From Siphonobacter sp. BAB-5405 (GTDB taxonomy: Bacteria > Bacteroidota > Bacteroidia > Cytophagales > Spirosomataceae), in the NCBI RefSeq assembly GCF_002872335.1, contig NZ_NJAG01000002.1, positions 1-64,000 of the forward strand: 64,000 bases of DNA, given 5' to 3'. The first letter of the stretch is position 1, and every line of letters starts with the position of its first letter. Made by a program: the position numbers and the translations under genes. The notes below the pieces were generated by a model that had not been told where the DNA came from, did not search any database, and was given only the letters and a program-made list of their open reading frames with translations. Below are positions 16,593 through 24,871 of this stretch, one piece after another.

Positions 16593-17240
16593 ATGAATTG
16601 GCAGTTCTGGGAAGCAATTTTCCTCGGTTTTTCGTCGGGCTTTGTGATGTGTATTACGTTAGGAGCCGTATTTTTTGCCCTCATTCGCAATAGCCTTGAT
16701 TACGGTTGGACGAGCGGCTTACGCATTTCCCTGGGCGTAATCATCTGTGATTCGATCTTCATTTTCGTAGCTCTCACGGGTACCTCCTTCATTCCCAACT
16801 TCCCGTACTTTGATACCATTTTACGACTGGGAGGAGCTATTTTCCTGACGATCATGGGGATTAATACAATCCGTAAAGCCCGTGTGCAGGAAACGACTGC
16901 TCAACCCAAACGTAAGTTTTTCCGCTTTCTCAAGTACTTCAGTATCGGCTTTACCCTCAACGCCACCAATCCCGCGAATTTCATTATCTGGGTATCCGTA
17001 TCGGCCTACGTCAAAGGCGTACTAAAATACGCCCTGGATTTACGGATTGCCTATTTTGCGGCCTGCTTGCTAGCGATTTTCCTGACGCAGGTTTCTATTG
17101 CCTTTTTTGCCCAACGCATCAAACGCTTTCTCAACGAGAACGTCATCATGTGGATCAACCGGGTAAGCGGATGCGTATTTGTCGGTACGGGCGTGTATCT
17201 GTTGTACCGACAGCTCGAAATTTGGATCATGGGTCACTAG
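16593..17240 (+). CDS. LysE-family amino-acid exporter
   Basis: Inner-membrane exporter of the LysE/RhtB superfamily, 215 residues with about six hydrophobic segments. Family features include the N-terminal GFSSGFVMCITLGAVFFALIRNSLDYGWTSG block, the GxxxGD-like ISLGVIICDSIF and FTLNATNPANFIIWVSVSA. The substrate is probably an amino acid or metabolite, unknown. The CapA-like gene begins 37 nt after its stop on the same strand and may be co-transcribed. Confidence 0.85.
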   Translation: MNWQFWEAIFLGFSSGFVMCITLGAVFFALIRNSLDYGWTSGLRISLGVIICDSIFIFVALTGTSFIPNFPYFDTILRLGGAIFLTIMGINTIRKARVQETTAQPKRKFFRFLKYFSIGFTLNATNPANFIIWVSVSAYVKGVLKYALDLRIAYFAACLLAIFLTQVSIAFFAQRIKRFLNENVIMWINRVSGCVFVGTGVYLLYRQLEIWIMGH

Positions 17241-17277
17241 ATCCCTTGGCGGAAAGGTGAAGCGGTTTTGAATCAAT

Positions 17278-18723
17278 ATGAAAAAAAGATATTCGGAGGC
17301 AACGGTATTTCCCGTCATGCCTTATACAGCCAAGGGCGAACGTTTGTTACGCACGCTCACCCGGGTATACCGCCCCCTGCACTGGTTGCGGAAAGGAACG
17401 TGGCAAGTGCCTCTCAACGATTTCGAAGAAAATCCCAAGCTATCGCCTTACGTGGGAGCGGCGTATTTGGGCTACAAATACTACATTGCTCCACCAGTAC
17501 AGGCCCAGGGGAATTTACAAGCCCATTTCCGCTCGCAACGGCTGGATTTTACACCTTCTCCAGCCTTCCAAAGCCAATCGAAACTGACCTTATCGGCGGG
17601 GGGCGATCTGATGCCGTACGAGCGAATCAATTCGCGGGCCACGCAGCATTTGTGGGACGAAGTAGGCGAGTGGTTTTTCAACGCCGATCTGGTAGTGGCT
17701 AATCTGGAGACGCCGATCGTGGAAGACAAGCCCGCCGCCGCCGTACCTGAGATCATGCTCAACGACATGCATTTCAACGGTTCCGACGAAATGTTTCGCA
17801 TTTTTTCCGGGAACGGAAAATTTCGGGGCTATGACCTGCTATCCACGGCCAACAATCACAGTCTGGATCAGGGCGAATCGGGCGTACACGAAACCATAAA
17901 ATTTCTACGCAAAAAAGGGGTTGCTTACGCAGGCACGGCAGCTTCGGCGAAAGAAGCCGATCAGCCTGTAATGCTGGAACGGAACGGCATTCGGATTGGC
18001 TTTCTGTCCTGGACATCGAATCTAAATAAATTCGAAACCGAGCCAGGAAGCGAATGGCTGGTTAATTACGACCGCCTCAACCGGGCCGGAGCGGATGTCT
18101 CCCGGATCAAAACTCAGGTGCAGACCGCTCGTGAGCACGGGGCGGATGTAGTCGTATTTCTCTTTCATACGGGCAATGCCTATCAGGCGTATCCTTCGGC
18201 TCATACCGTCGAGATTTACCACCGCGTATTCCGGGAGTGTGGCGTAGACATCATTCTAGGGAGTCACCCGCACAATCCGCAGCCGATGGAACGCGTGGAA
18301 TTCAACGATCCGTTTACGGGCGAAGCCAAAGCCGGATTTGCGATTTACTCCCTGGCAGACTTCGTAGCCTACGACATTTTTGTCTGGGACCGACTGATAC
18401 CGTTACTGAAACTGACCATCGAAAAAGGAACGGAAAACGGACAGCAGAAAACCTTACTGACGCAGGTACAGGTGCTACCCGTGTACAACTGGGGGGCCAA
18501 GCAATCGCAGACGGATGAAATGCGTTTTCTGGACTTAAAAAAAACAGTCCGCCTCGTGAAAGACGGACTGGCTCCTCAGTACCTGAGTGAAGTATGTCAG
18601 CGGGAATTAATGCATCTCAACTGGTTCTGCGATACTCATTTTCTCCCGGAAAAAGCGGATCATTTGCTGGCTTCTACGGGAGCGTCGTATCCCCGTTTGA
18701 CCAGAAATTCTTCCCATTCCTGA
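17278..18723 (+). CDS. CapA family metallophosphatase-like protein
   Basis: A 481-residue protein of the CapA (poly-gamma-glutamate synthesis accessory) family, a calcineurin-like fold. Motifs in order: SAGGDLMPYERIN (about 103-115), VVANLETPI, STANNHSLDQGESG, VVFLFHTGNAY and IILGSHPHNPQPME. These correspond to the metal-binding Asp, Asn and His residues of the fold. No signal peptide is seen, so a cytoplasmic location is likely unless anchored. The capBC ligase genes are not nearby, so involvement in poly-glutamate is doubtful. The last 64 nt overlap the end of the convergent GH3-family gene. Confidence 0.85.
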   Translation: MKKRYSEATVFPVMPYTAKGERLLRTLTRVYRPLHWLRKGTWQVPLNDFEENPKLSPYVGAAYLGYKYYIAPPVQAQGNLQAHFRSQRLDFTPSPAFQSQSKLTLSAGGDLMPYERINSRATQHLWDEVGEWFFNADLVVANLETPIVEDKPAAAVPEIMLNDMHFNGSDEMFRIFSGNGKFRGYDLLSTANNHSLDQGESGVHETIKFLRKKGVAYAGTAASAKEADQPVMLERNGIRIGFLSWTSNLNKFETEPGSEWLVNYDRLNRAGADVSRIKTQVQTAREHGADVVVFLFHTGNAYQAYPSAHTVEIYHRVFRECGVDIILGSHPHNPQPMERVEFNDPFTGEAKAGFAIYSLADFVAYDIFVWDRLIPLLKLTIEKGTENGQQKTLLTQVQVLPVYNWGAKQSQTDEMRFLDLKKTVRLVKDGLAPQYLSEVCQRELMHLNWFCDTHFLPEKADHLLASTGASYPRLTRNSSHS

Positions 18724-20237
18724 ATCATCATTTTGCGTAATACGCGGGGGAATTTGTGCTGACCGCCCATTTTCCCCTTCGATGCCATCCAGTCGTAAAA
18801 CGCCTGAACGGGCAATACCGTAACCATGACGTCCTTCAGTGCGTGCGTACGCTCCACGGCGTAATCGTCGTTGAGGTCTTTCAGTTTTTGATCGATGAGG
18901 TTACGTAATCGCTGGGCATCCACTGGATCATCGGTGCCTACGTACCAATGGTGAGCAAACAGCGAATCGTGCGGAACGCCCGCTACGGTAAATTCGGGTA
19001 CCGAAATGCGTAATTCCTGGCAGGCCAGTTCCAGAGCCCGGTTCATGTTATCTACCGAAAGGTGCTCCCCGCAAAGGCTCAGGTAATGCTTGGTACGACC
19101 CGTAATGGTGATTTCGTAGCGTTTTTTATCCGTGAAACGAACGGTATCCCCAATCAGGTAACGCCAGGCTCCTGAGCAGGTCGAAATGAGTAGGGCATAC
19201 TCTACGCCTTCCTCCACGTCATCAATCATCAGGGTTTTGGCATTGGGCTTTACTTCGCCTTCACCGTTGAAATTTTCATCCGTAAACGGAATGAATTCAA
19301 AGAAAATCCCCTGATTCAAGGCCAGTTGCATCCCCTTGGCATTAGGTCTGGACTGATAGGCCATAAAACCTTCCGAGGCCAGATAGGTCTCGATGTAGGT
19401 AATGGGTTTTCCCAGCAGCTTCTCAAAGCCCACCCGGTACGGCTCGAAGGAAACGCCACCCCAGCCGAACACTTCGAGATTGGGCCAGATTTCGTGGATG
19501 TGCTTAAGCTTATAGTGCTTGATGATGCGTTCGAGCAACAACTGAATCCAGGCGGGCACGCCCACGACGTAACCAATGTCCCAGTCTTTGGCTTGCTTGG
19601 TAATTTCGTCGAGCTTCTGTTCCCAGTCGCGAATCCGGGCGATTTCCTTCCCCGGTTTGTAAAAACGTTCGAACCAGAAGGGAATTTGCGAAGCGTTGAT
19701 TCCACTCAGATCGCCTTCGAAGTAACGACCGCTGAATTTCAGATCGGTACTACCGCCCAGCATCAGGTATCCTTTTTCGAACAGCTCGTTGGACAGGTCC
19801 TTGAACTCGGAAAGAGCGATGATTTGCCGGATACTGGTGCGTTGCATGGCTTTCACCATGTCTTTGGTCACCGGAATGTACTTGGAGGCAGCTTCGGAAG
19901 TACCAGAGCTAAGGGCAAAAAACTTCACGCGACCCGGCCAGGAGACGTTCTTTTCGCCTTCCTTGGTGCGGTGCCACCATTCCTCGTACATTTTGTTGTA
20001 GTCGTGAATGGGCACGTGCTGTCGGTACTGTTCGTAAAACTGATTGTCTTTGCGGAAAAGAGCCGAAGAAAGAATATCTTCGAAGTGATACTTCTCCCCG
20101 AAAGCGGTATAGCGGGCTTTGTTAAGTAACTTGATAAAGGCTTTACGCTGTGATTTCGATCCATTGACTCGGCGTCGGCGTATGACAGTGCCTGTCAACC
20201 CAATACCTCTTTTCAATAGACTTCCGAGTACGGCCAT
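18660..20237 (-). CDS. GH3 auxin-responsive promoter family protein
   Basis: A 525-residue member of the GH3 family of acyl-acid-amido synthetases (ANL adenylating superfamily). The phosphate-binding motif is FFALSSGTSEAASKYIPVT (about 109-127). VEYALLISTCSGAWRYLIGDTVRF and ITITGRTKHYLSLCGEHLS follow, the latter being the hinge region before the C-terminal cap domain. Plant GH3 enzymes conjugate amino acids to plant hormones; the role of the Bacteroidota proteins is not established. It is preceded by a TATTTTTG box and overlaps the convergent CapA gene by 64 nt. Confidence 0.9.
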   Translation of the reverse strand: MAVLGSLLKRGIGLTGTVIRRRRVNGSKSQRKAFIKLLNKARYTAFGEKYHFEDILSSALFRKDNQFYEQYRQHVPIHDYNKMYEEWWHRTKEGEKNVSWPGRVKFFALSSGTSEAASKYIPVTKDMVKAMQRTSIRQIIALSEFKDLSNELFEKGYLMLGGSTDLKFSGRYFEGDLSGINASQIPFWFERFYKPGKEIARIRDWEQKLDEITKQAKDWDIGYVVGVPAWIQLLLERIIKHYKLKHIHEIWPNLEVFGWGGVSFEPYRVGFEKLLGKPITYIETYLASEGFMAYQSRPNAKGMQLALNQGIFFEFIPFTDENFNGEGEVKPNAKTLMIDDVEEGVEYALLISTCSGAWRYLIGDTVRFTDKKRYEITITGRTKHYLSLCGEHLSVDNMNRALELACQELRISVPEFTVAGVPHDSLFAHHWYVGTDDPVDAQRLRNLIDQKLKDLNDDYAVERTHALKDVMVTVLPVQAFYDWMASKGKMGGQHKFPRVLRKMMIQEWEEFLVKRGYDAPVEASK

Positions 20238-20276
20238 AACTTAAATGGATATATTTCAAAAACACTACGGATAATT

Positions 20277-20284
20277 CAAAAATA
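20277..20284 (-). promoter_or_regulatory. TAnnTTTG promoter box for the GH3-family gene
   Basis: TATTTTTG on the minus strand, 39 nt before the GH3-family start codon. Confidence 0.5.
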
Positions 20285-20336
20285 CACGTTCAATGGGGGA
20301 AAAAGGAGAGAATCTTTCCATGAGGAAAAAAAGACG

Positions 20337-21113
20337 TTAAAACTCCCAGGTTTTCAAGGCTTCCAGCGTCGAGTAAGCAGTCAGATCGCACTTACAAGGT
20401 ACAACAGAAACGTAATTATTCAATAAGGCCCATTCATCCGTATCCGTACCTTCGTCGAAATTTACAAAATCACCGTCCAGCCAGTAATACGGACGTCCGT
20501 AGGGATCTTCGCGTTCCTGAAAACTTTCCAGATAGCGGGCATCGGCCTGACGACATACGCGAATGCCTTTCAGCGGCTCCTCCGACTTTGCCGGGAAGTT
20601 TACATTGAGTGCTACGTGTTTGGGCAAACCCTTCTCCAGTACCTGACGGGCAATGGCCTGAATGGCTTCGACCGTATGCGAAAAATCGGCTTCGGGGTGG
20701 TAATCAGCCAGTGAAAAGCCAATGGCCGGAATACCTTCGATGGCAGCTTCCATTGCCGCCGACATCGTACCCGAATACAGAATGCTGATGGCGGTATTGC
20801 TACCGTGATTGATGCCACTAACGACCAGATCAGGCTTACGATCTTTCAAAATAAGGTGTTTACCCATCTTCACGCAGTCGGCAGGCGTGCCAGTCGTTTC
20901 GTAGGCCACAATGGCGTCTTTGAAGAAGCGAGCCTTCCGGATACGAACGGGATTATTGATCGTAATGGCGTGGCCTTGTCCGGATTGTGGACGGTCGGGA
21001 GCAATGACGATCACTTCTCCCAGTTCCTGCATCGCCTGAGCTAATATACTGATGCCTTTGGCGGTAATATCATCGTCGTTGGTGACGAGAATAATGGGTT
21101 TCTTTTCGGACAT
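20337..21113 (-). CDS. surE: 5'/3'-nucleotidase SurE
   Basis: Metal-dependent nucleoside monophosphatase of 258 residues. The N-terminal ILVTNDDDITAKGI holds the metal-binding Asp pair; VIAPDRPQSGQGHAIT, the SGINHGSNTAISILYSGTMSAAMEA block and HVALNVNFP are further SurE signatures. It acts in the cytoplasm on 5' and 3' mononucleotides, in nucleotide salvage and stress survival. It is divergent from the GNAT gene (77-nt gap) and separate from the GH3 gene downstream. Confidence 0.97.
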   Translation of the reverse strand: MSEKKPIILVTNDDDITAKGISILAQAMQELGEVIVIAPDRPQSGQGHAITINNPVRIRKARFFKDAIVAYETTGTPADCVKMGKHLILKDRKPDLVVSGINHGSNTAISILYSGTMSAAMEAAIEGIPAIGFSLADYHPEADFSHTVEAIQAIARQVLEKGLPKHVALNVNFPAKSEEPLKGIRVCRQADARYLESFQEREDPYGRPYYWLDGDFVNFDEGTDTDEWALLNNYVSVVPCKCDLTAYSTLEALKTWEF

Positions 21114-21190
21114 AATCTATTCGTAAACTCGCAAAGCTGCCTTTGCAATTTTTAACTTAGTGGCTGGATTGCCTTAAACTTTATTTCGCT

Positions 21191-21685
21191 ATGCTGCACA
21201 TTCGTACTGCTCAATCGTCCGATGTTTCCACCATTCAATCCATTGCCTATGCTGCCTGGCGTCCTACGTACGGAGCTATTCTTTCCGAGGAACAGTCGAA
21301 GTTTATGCTGGACTGGATGTACAGTACAGAAACCCTGACGAAGAGCTTTACAGACCAAACCGTTTTTCTATTGGCGTATGATGACCAGGAAACGGCGGTC
21401 GGTTTCGCTGCCTTCGAACTCAAAGAAAACCAACTCGTCAAGCTGCACAAAATTTATTTTCTACCGGATCAGCAGGGGCGGGGATACGGACGGCAGCTTT
21501 TGGAGGAGGTGTTCCGGCAAGCTCTGCAACGCGGCGGGCATTTTCTGGAATTGAACGTCAACCGGAGTAACTCAGCCCGTCAGTTTTACGAAAGACTAGG
21601 CTTCGAGGTCACGCGTGAAGAAGACAACTACATCGGCAGAGGCTACTGGATGAACGATTATGTGTTGAGAAAGGAGTTGGTCTAG
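21191..21685 (+). CDS. GNAT family N-acetyltransferase
   Basis: A 164-residue acetyltransferase. The GNAT fold is clear: N-terminal LHIRTAQSSDVSTIQSIAYAAW, the acetyl-CoA site LVKLHKIYFLPDQQGRGYGRQLLEEV (motif A, QxxGxG/A), and NVNRSNSARQFYERLGFEV (motif B). The substrate is unknown. A 120-nt inverted repeat starts at its stop codon. Confidence 0.9.
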   Translation: MLHIRTAQSSDVSTIQSIAYAAWRPTYGAILSEEQSKFMLDWMYSTETLTKSFTDQTVFLLAYDDQETAVGFAAFELKENQLVKLHKIYFLPDQQGRGYGRQLLEEVFRQALQRGGHFLELNVNRSNSARQFYERLGFEVTREEDNYIGRGYWMNDYVLRKELV

Positions 21686-21805
21686 TTTACTGTTGTCAGT
21701 TTTCGGTTTACAGTTTTCAGTGATCTTCGAATTTACACCCATGAATAGATCTGAAATATTTCGATCAACTGCTTTACTGAAAACTGTAAACCGAAAACTG
21801 TAAAC
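21685..21805. repeat. Long inverted repeat between GNAT and trhO
   Basis: CAGTTTTCGGTTTACAGTTTTCAGT (ending 21721) is matched in inverse orientation by 21776-21805 around a 54-nt loop, giving a stem of about 25 bp with partial extension (GTTTAC at both outer ends). It lies between convergent genes. It carries no coding sequence and has the look of a dispersed intergenic repeat. Confidence 0.7.
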
Positions 21806-21808
21806 TAT

Positions 21809-22774
21809 TTACTCTTTTCTGAAGCTTCCCTGAGCACTCTTGAAACCCATGACCGGCGTATAATCTTCGAATTTTTTCGGATAATAGCCCTGGCCGTTGT
21901 ACGGACGTTTGCGGGGGTGCGTCCGGCAGGTGTCTGAGCAGGCCCCGTCCATGTCCCAGCCGCATTGCTCGCAAATGGGCAAGTGCTCGTTACACTCGGG
22001 GTTCGCACAGTTAACCATTCGACTCGTCGTCGTACCGCACACATGGCAGGTCGAAATGATCTCTGGGTTGACGTGATTGACCGGGGCCGTTACTCGGCCA
22101 TCGAATACGTAGCATTCGCCGTCGAAATTCTCACCGCCTTCTTCCAGTCCGTACCGGATAATACCGCCGTGCAACTGGTACACGTTTTCAAAACCCTGGT
22201 GGAGCAGATACGCCGAGGCTTTTTCGCATTTGATACCGCCCGTGCAATAGGTAATGATTTTCTTGCCGGAGCCCTTCAGGTGTTCGATCTCAGTTACATG
22301 ATCGGGTAATTCGCGGAGGTTCTCCATATCAAACGTGATGGCTCCCTTGAATTTCCCTACGTTATGTTCATAATTCGAACGCATGTCGACCAGTACCACG
22401 TCCGGATCGTTCATGAGCTGACGAAACTCGTTCGGCTCCAGGTGAACGCCCGTTTGTTTGAGAGGATCAACGGGTAAGTCGGAATTGACAATTTCTTCTT
22501 TGACCCGTACGTGCAGCTTGTGGAAGGCGTGCTGCTCGTGTTCTTCAATCTTGAACTGGATCGCCGCAAAACGCGGGTCGGCGTGCAGCCAGTCCATGTA
22601 CCGCTGGCAATCTTCAGCCAGTCCGGATACCGTACCGTTTAATCCTTCCGGTGCCACAATGACCCGGCCCAGCAGATTGTTTTCCAGACAAAAACGGTGG
22701 TGTTCTTCCCGATACGCCAGGCAATCTTCGATGGGCGTATAGAGGTAATACAATAAAATGCGATATGCTTTCAT
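21809..22774 (-). CDS. trhO: tRNA uridine(34) hydroxylase TrhO, rhodanese family
   Basis: YceA/TrhO enzyme that hydroxylates wobble uridine 34 of certain tRNAs in an oxygen-dependent reaction, towards 5-methoxyuridine. The 321-residue product has an N-terminal ferredoxin-like domain (about 1-95, VIVAPEGLNGTVSG), a rhodanese domain (about 110-230) with the active-site Cys in ITYCTGGIKCEKA, and an extended C-terminal cysteine-rich region (CHVCGTTTS, NCANPEC, CEQCGW, CSDTC) likely to bind zinc. The ATG at 22774 lies 42 nt after a TACCTTTG box; a GTG at 22792 is less likely. Confidence 0.95.
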   Translation of the reverse strand: MKAYRILLYYLYTPIEDCLAYREEHHRFCLENNLLGRVIVAPEGLNGTVSGLAEDCQRYMDWLHADPRFAAIQFKIEEHEQHAFHKLHVRVKEEIVNSDLPVDPLKQTGVHLEPNEFRQLMNDPDVVLVDMRSNYEHNVGKFKGAITFDMENLRELPDHVTEIEHLKGSGKKIITYCTGGIKCEKASAYLLHQGFENVYQLHGGIIRYGLEEGGENFDGECYVFDGRVTAPVNHVNPEIISTCHVCGTTTSRMVNCANPECNEHLPICEQCGWDMDGACSDTCRTHPRKRPYNGQGYYPKKFEDYTPVMGFKSAQGSFRKE

Positions 22775-22815
22775 AAAATAAGTAGAAGCCACCTGTAAAG
22801 TGGATCATTCGGGTG

Positions 22816-22823
22816 CAAAGGTA
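22816..22823 (-). promoter_or_regulatory. TAnnTTTG promoter box for trhO
   Basis: TACCTTTG on the minus strand, 41 nt before the trhO ATG. Confidence 0.6.
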
Positions 22824-22961
22824 AGCTTTTTTGGCTGTAAAAGCAGGTTTTAAGGACGTAGGTACGGGATTAGAAAAGTTTAAGAACCTGCGTTAATGAC
22901 ATTTTCATCGGTAATTTCTCACCGAACGACGAACTTGCCTAGCCACAAGGCCGTTGCGTTG

Positions 22962-22969
22962 TATCTTTG
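22962..22969 (+). promoter_or_regulatory. TAnnTTTG promoter box for the deoxynucleoside kinase gene
   Basis: TATCTTTG, 44 nt upstream of the kinase ATG at 23014. Confidence 0.6.
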
Positions 22970-23013
22970 TTGCCCCAAAATTTAGTGATCCGTATTCTTA
23001 ACTTTTTTCCCTC

Positions 23014-23625
23014 ATGCATATTGCCGTTACCGGTAACATTGGAGCCGGGAAAACCACCCTGGCCCGCATGCTGGCCGAGCACTTTGGCTGGGAGGTTTTC
23101 TACGAAGCCGTTGAAAATAATCCGTACCTCGCTGACTTTTACGAGGATATGGAACGCTGGGCCTTTCACTTGCAGATTTACTTCCTGCGAAGTCGATTTG
23201 ATCAGGCCCGACAGATCATGCATTCGACCAAACGTATCATTCAGGATCGTACGATTTACGAAGACGCTCACATTTTCGCCAAAAATCTGTATCGGTCCGG
23301 CTACATGAGTGCGGTCGATTACGAGACGTACTTCTCCCTCTTTCAAACGATGATGGACGTGGTGAAACCACCGGATCTAATGATCTACCTGAAAGCGGAT
23401 TTACCCAAGCTGCTGCATCAGATTCAGAAACGGGGTCGAGAGTATGAATTGAATATGAGTGTGGAATACCTGACCGATCTGAATGCTCATTACGAAGAAT
23501 TTATTGCCAGTTATACCGACGGAAAACTACTGGTTCTGGACGTGAATCACCTGGATTACGTCAATCGCCCGGAAGATTTTGAATTCATAATCAAAGAAGT
23601 AGACCGAGCTTTGTTGTACGGTTAA
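23014..23625 (+). CDS. Deoxynucleoside kinase
   Basis: Salvage kinase of the dCK/dGK family, 203 residues, phosphorylating deoxynucleosides in the cytoplasm. It has the P-loop GNIGAGKTTLA (about 7-17), the FYEAVENNPYLADFYEDMERWAFHLQ block that binds the nucleoside, the DRTIYEDAHIFA motif (DRS-like) and a Lys/Arg lid (KRGREYE). Which base it prefers is not readable. Monocistronic, with a TATCTTTG promoter and a clear terminator just after the stop. Confidence 0.93.
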   Translation: MHIAVTGNIGAGKTTLARMLAEHFGWEVFYEAVENNPYLADFYEDMERWAFHLQIYFLRSRFDQARQIMHSTKRIIQDRTIYEDAHIFAKNLYRSGYMSAVDYETYFSLFQTMMDVVKPPDLMIYLKADLPKLLHQIQKRGREYELNMSVEYLTDLNAHYEEFIASYTDGKLLVLDVNHLDYVNRPEDFEFIIKEVDRALLYG

Positions 23626-23627
23626 CC

Positions 23628-23666
23628 AGTAAGCCTGATTCGATGCGGATCAGGCTTACTTTTTTA
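23628..23666 (+). terminator. Rho-independent terminator after the kinase gene
   Basis: AGTAAGCCTGAT (23628-23639) pairs with ATCAGGCTTACT (23649-23660), followed by a T-run. Confidence 0.92.
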
Positions 23667-23731
23667 TAGATCGTACGGAAAGGTACATCACGGTTAAAAT
23701 CCCTGCGTATTCCACTTAAACCTATAAAGCT

Positions 23732-24034
23732 ATGGACGAGAACCTTGCCAATATCGACGAGCTATCCCGCATCAATGAGCAGATTCTGCGTCAACCCGCA
23801 GCACCCGCCCAGGAAAGTAAACCCACTGGAACCCTGGCGACATTGCTGCATAACATTGACCTGTACAATCTTACGAAAAGCGAAAAAGTAGAGGCCGCCT
23901 TTCGGGCTGCCATACCCGCTCTGGTGAAGATGGGCCTGTTTTCACTGTTTCCGCCGGAAGAGTGGATGCAGGGGAATAATCCGGGCAGAAAATTTGTCGG
24001 ACAGGCTGCTTTAGAGTATTTACAGGAACAGTAA
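23732..24034 (+). CDS. Hypothetical protein, 100 residues
   Basis: Unrecognised small soluble protein. The N-terminal third is polar and helical (IDELSRINEQILRQ), followed by a proline-rich linker and a helical C-terminal domain (SEKVEAAFRAAIPALVKMGLFSL). It has no signal peptide or membrane segment. Codon use matches its neighbours, and it stands between two terminator hairpins as a single-gene unit, which supports it being real. Function unknown. Confidence 0.65.
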   Translation: MDENLANIDELSRINEQILRQPAAPAQESKPTGTLATLLHNIDLYNLTKSEKVEAAFRAAIPALVKMGLFSLFPPEEWMQGNNPGRKFVGQAALEYLQEQ

Positions 24035-24050
24035 ACCCCTACTTCGGAAT

Positions 24051-24092
24051 CCAGGCTGAAGAACACGTTTTTGATCGTACCCTTCAGCCTGG
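24051..24092 (+). terminator. Hairpin after the 100-residue protein gene
   Basis: CCAGGCTGAAG pairs exactly with CTTCAGCCTGG (24082-24092) around a 20-nt loop. It lacks an immediate T-run, so termination may be weak. Confidence 0.5.
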
Positions 24093-24136
24093 GTATAGCT
24101 TTTGTAGTCTTACTGAACTAAACAAAAACGTACGGC

Positions 24137-24865
24137 ATGATTGTTAAACCAACTTCTTCGGGATGGGAGATTATTCATCAGCAGGCTCACGGTATGCTGG
24201 CATTGCAGCTAGCTTTACAGTGGCCCGTTAAGAAACGGCCCATGCACTGGATCAAGACCATTGTGGCTCTTACCGAACATGATGATGGACAGGAACCCTG
24301 GGAAGGCAAAAACCACTTGAATGAAGCGGGAGCACCGCTGAATTTTCAAATGATGGAATATTCCGTTGAGCAGTGCCGTAACGTTATTCAGATTGGTCTG
24401 GAAAAAAGCCGCTGGAATGCCCTGATGGTCTCCATGCATACGTCCTATCTGTACGAACCCAAGCGGGGAGTCAGTAAGGAACTGAACGACTTTCTGGACG
24501 AACAGAAACGGAATCAGAAGGACTGGTGTGCTCATTACCAGATTACCCGCGAGGAGGCCGAATACGCGTACAGCTTTATCCAGTGGTGCGATGCCTTATC
24601 GTTGATCCTTTGCCAGGACCAGATTCCAGCGGGTGAACGTCGCCTGGAAATCAGTCCCGGCCCCGATGGCACCAGTTACTACATCTTTCAACGCAGTAAT
24701 GGAACGGTTGGTGTGGAGCCCTGGCCGTTCAGGCAGAAAGCATTCACTGTAGAAGTAGAAAGCTATGACGTGGATCAGATGATCTTCAAAGACGATAAAG
24801 AATTGTTTAATGCCATGCAGCAGGCACTCATTACCGAAGAAAAATGGGTATTTAAAGCCAAATAG
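24137..24865 (+). CDS. DUF3891 family protein
   Basis: A 242-residue protein of the DUF3891 family, function unknown. Typical blocks are the N-terminal IVKPTSSGWEIIHQQAHGMLALQLALQW, the acidic-histidine segment ALTEHDDGQEPW, VSMHTSYLYEP and FIQWCDALSLILCQDQIP. The conserved His and Asp residues (HQQAH, EHDDG, MHTS) suggest an HD-domain-like metal site; this is inference. No signal peptide. Converges with the exonuclease-BRCT gene (6-nt gap between stops). Confidence 0.85.
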   Translation: MIVKPTSSGWEIIHQQAHGMLALQLALQWPVKKRPMHWIKTIVALTEHDDGQEPWEGKNHLNEAGAPLNFQMMEYSVEQCRNVIQIGLEKSRWNALMVSMHTSYLYEPKRGVSKELNDFLDEQKRNQKDWCAHYQITREEAEYAYSFIQWCDALSLILCQDQIPAGERRLEISPGPDGTSYYIFQRSNGTVGVEPWPFRQKAFTVEVESYDVDQMIFKDDKELFNAMQQALITEEKWVFKAK

Positions 24866-24871
24866 AACGTC

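Noticed and set aside
19326-20129. Plus-strand ORF of 267 codons
   Set aside because: Antisense to the GH3-family gene, which has strong homology.
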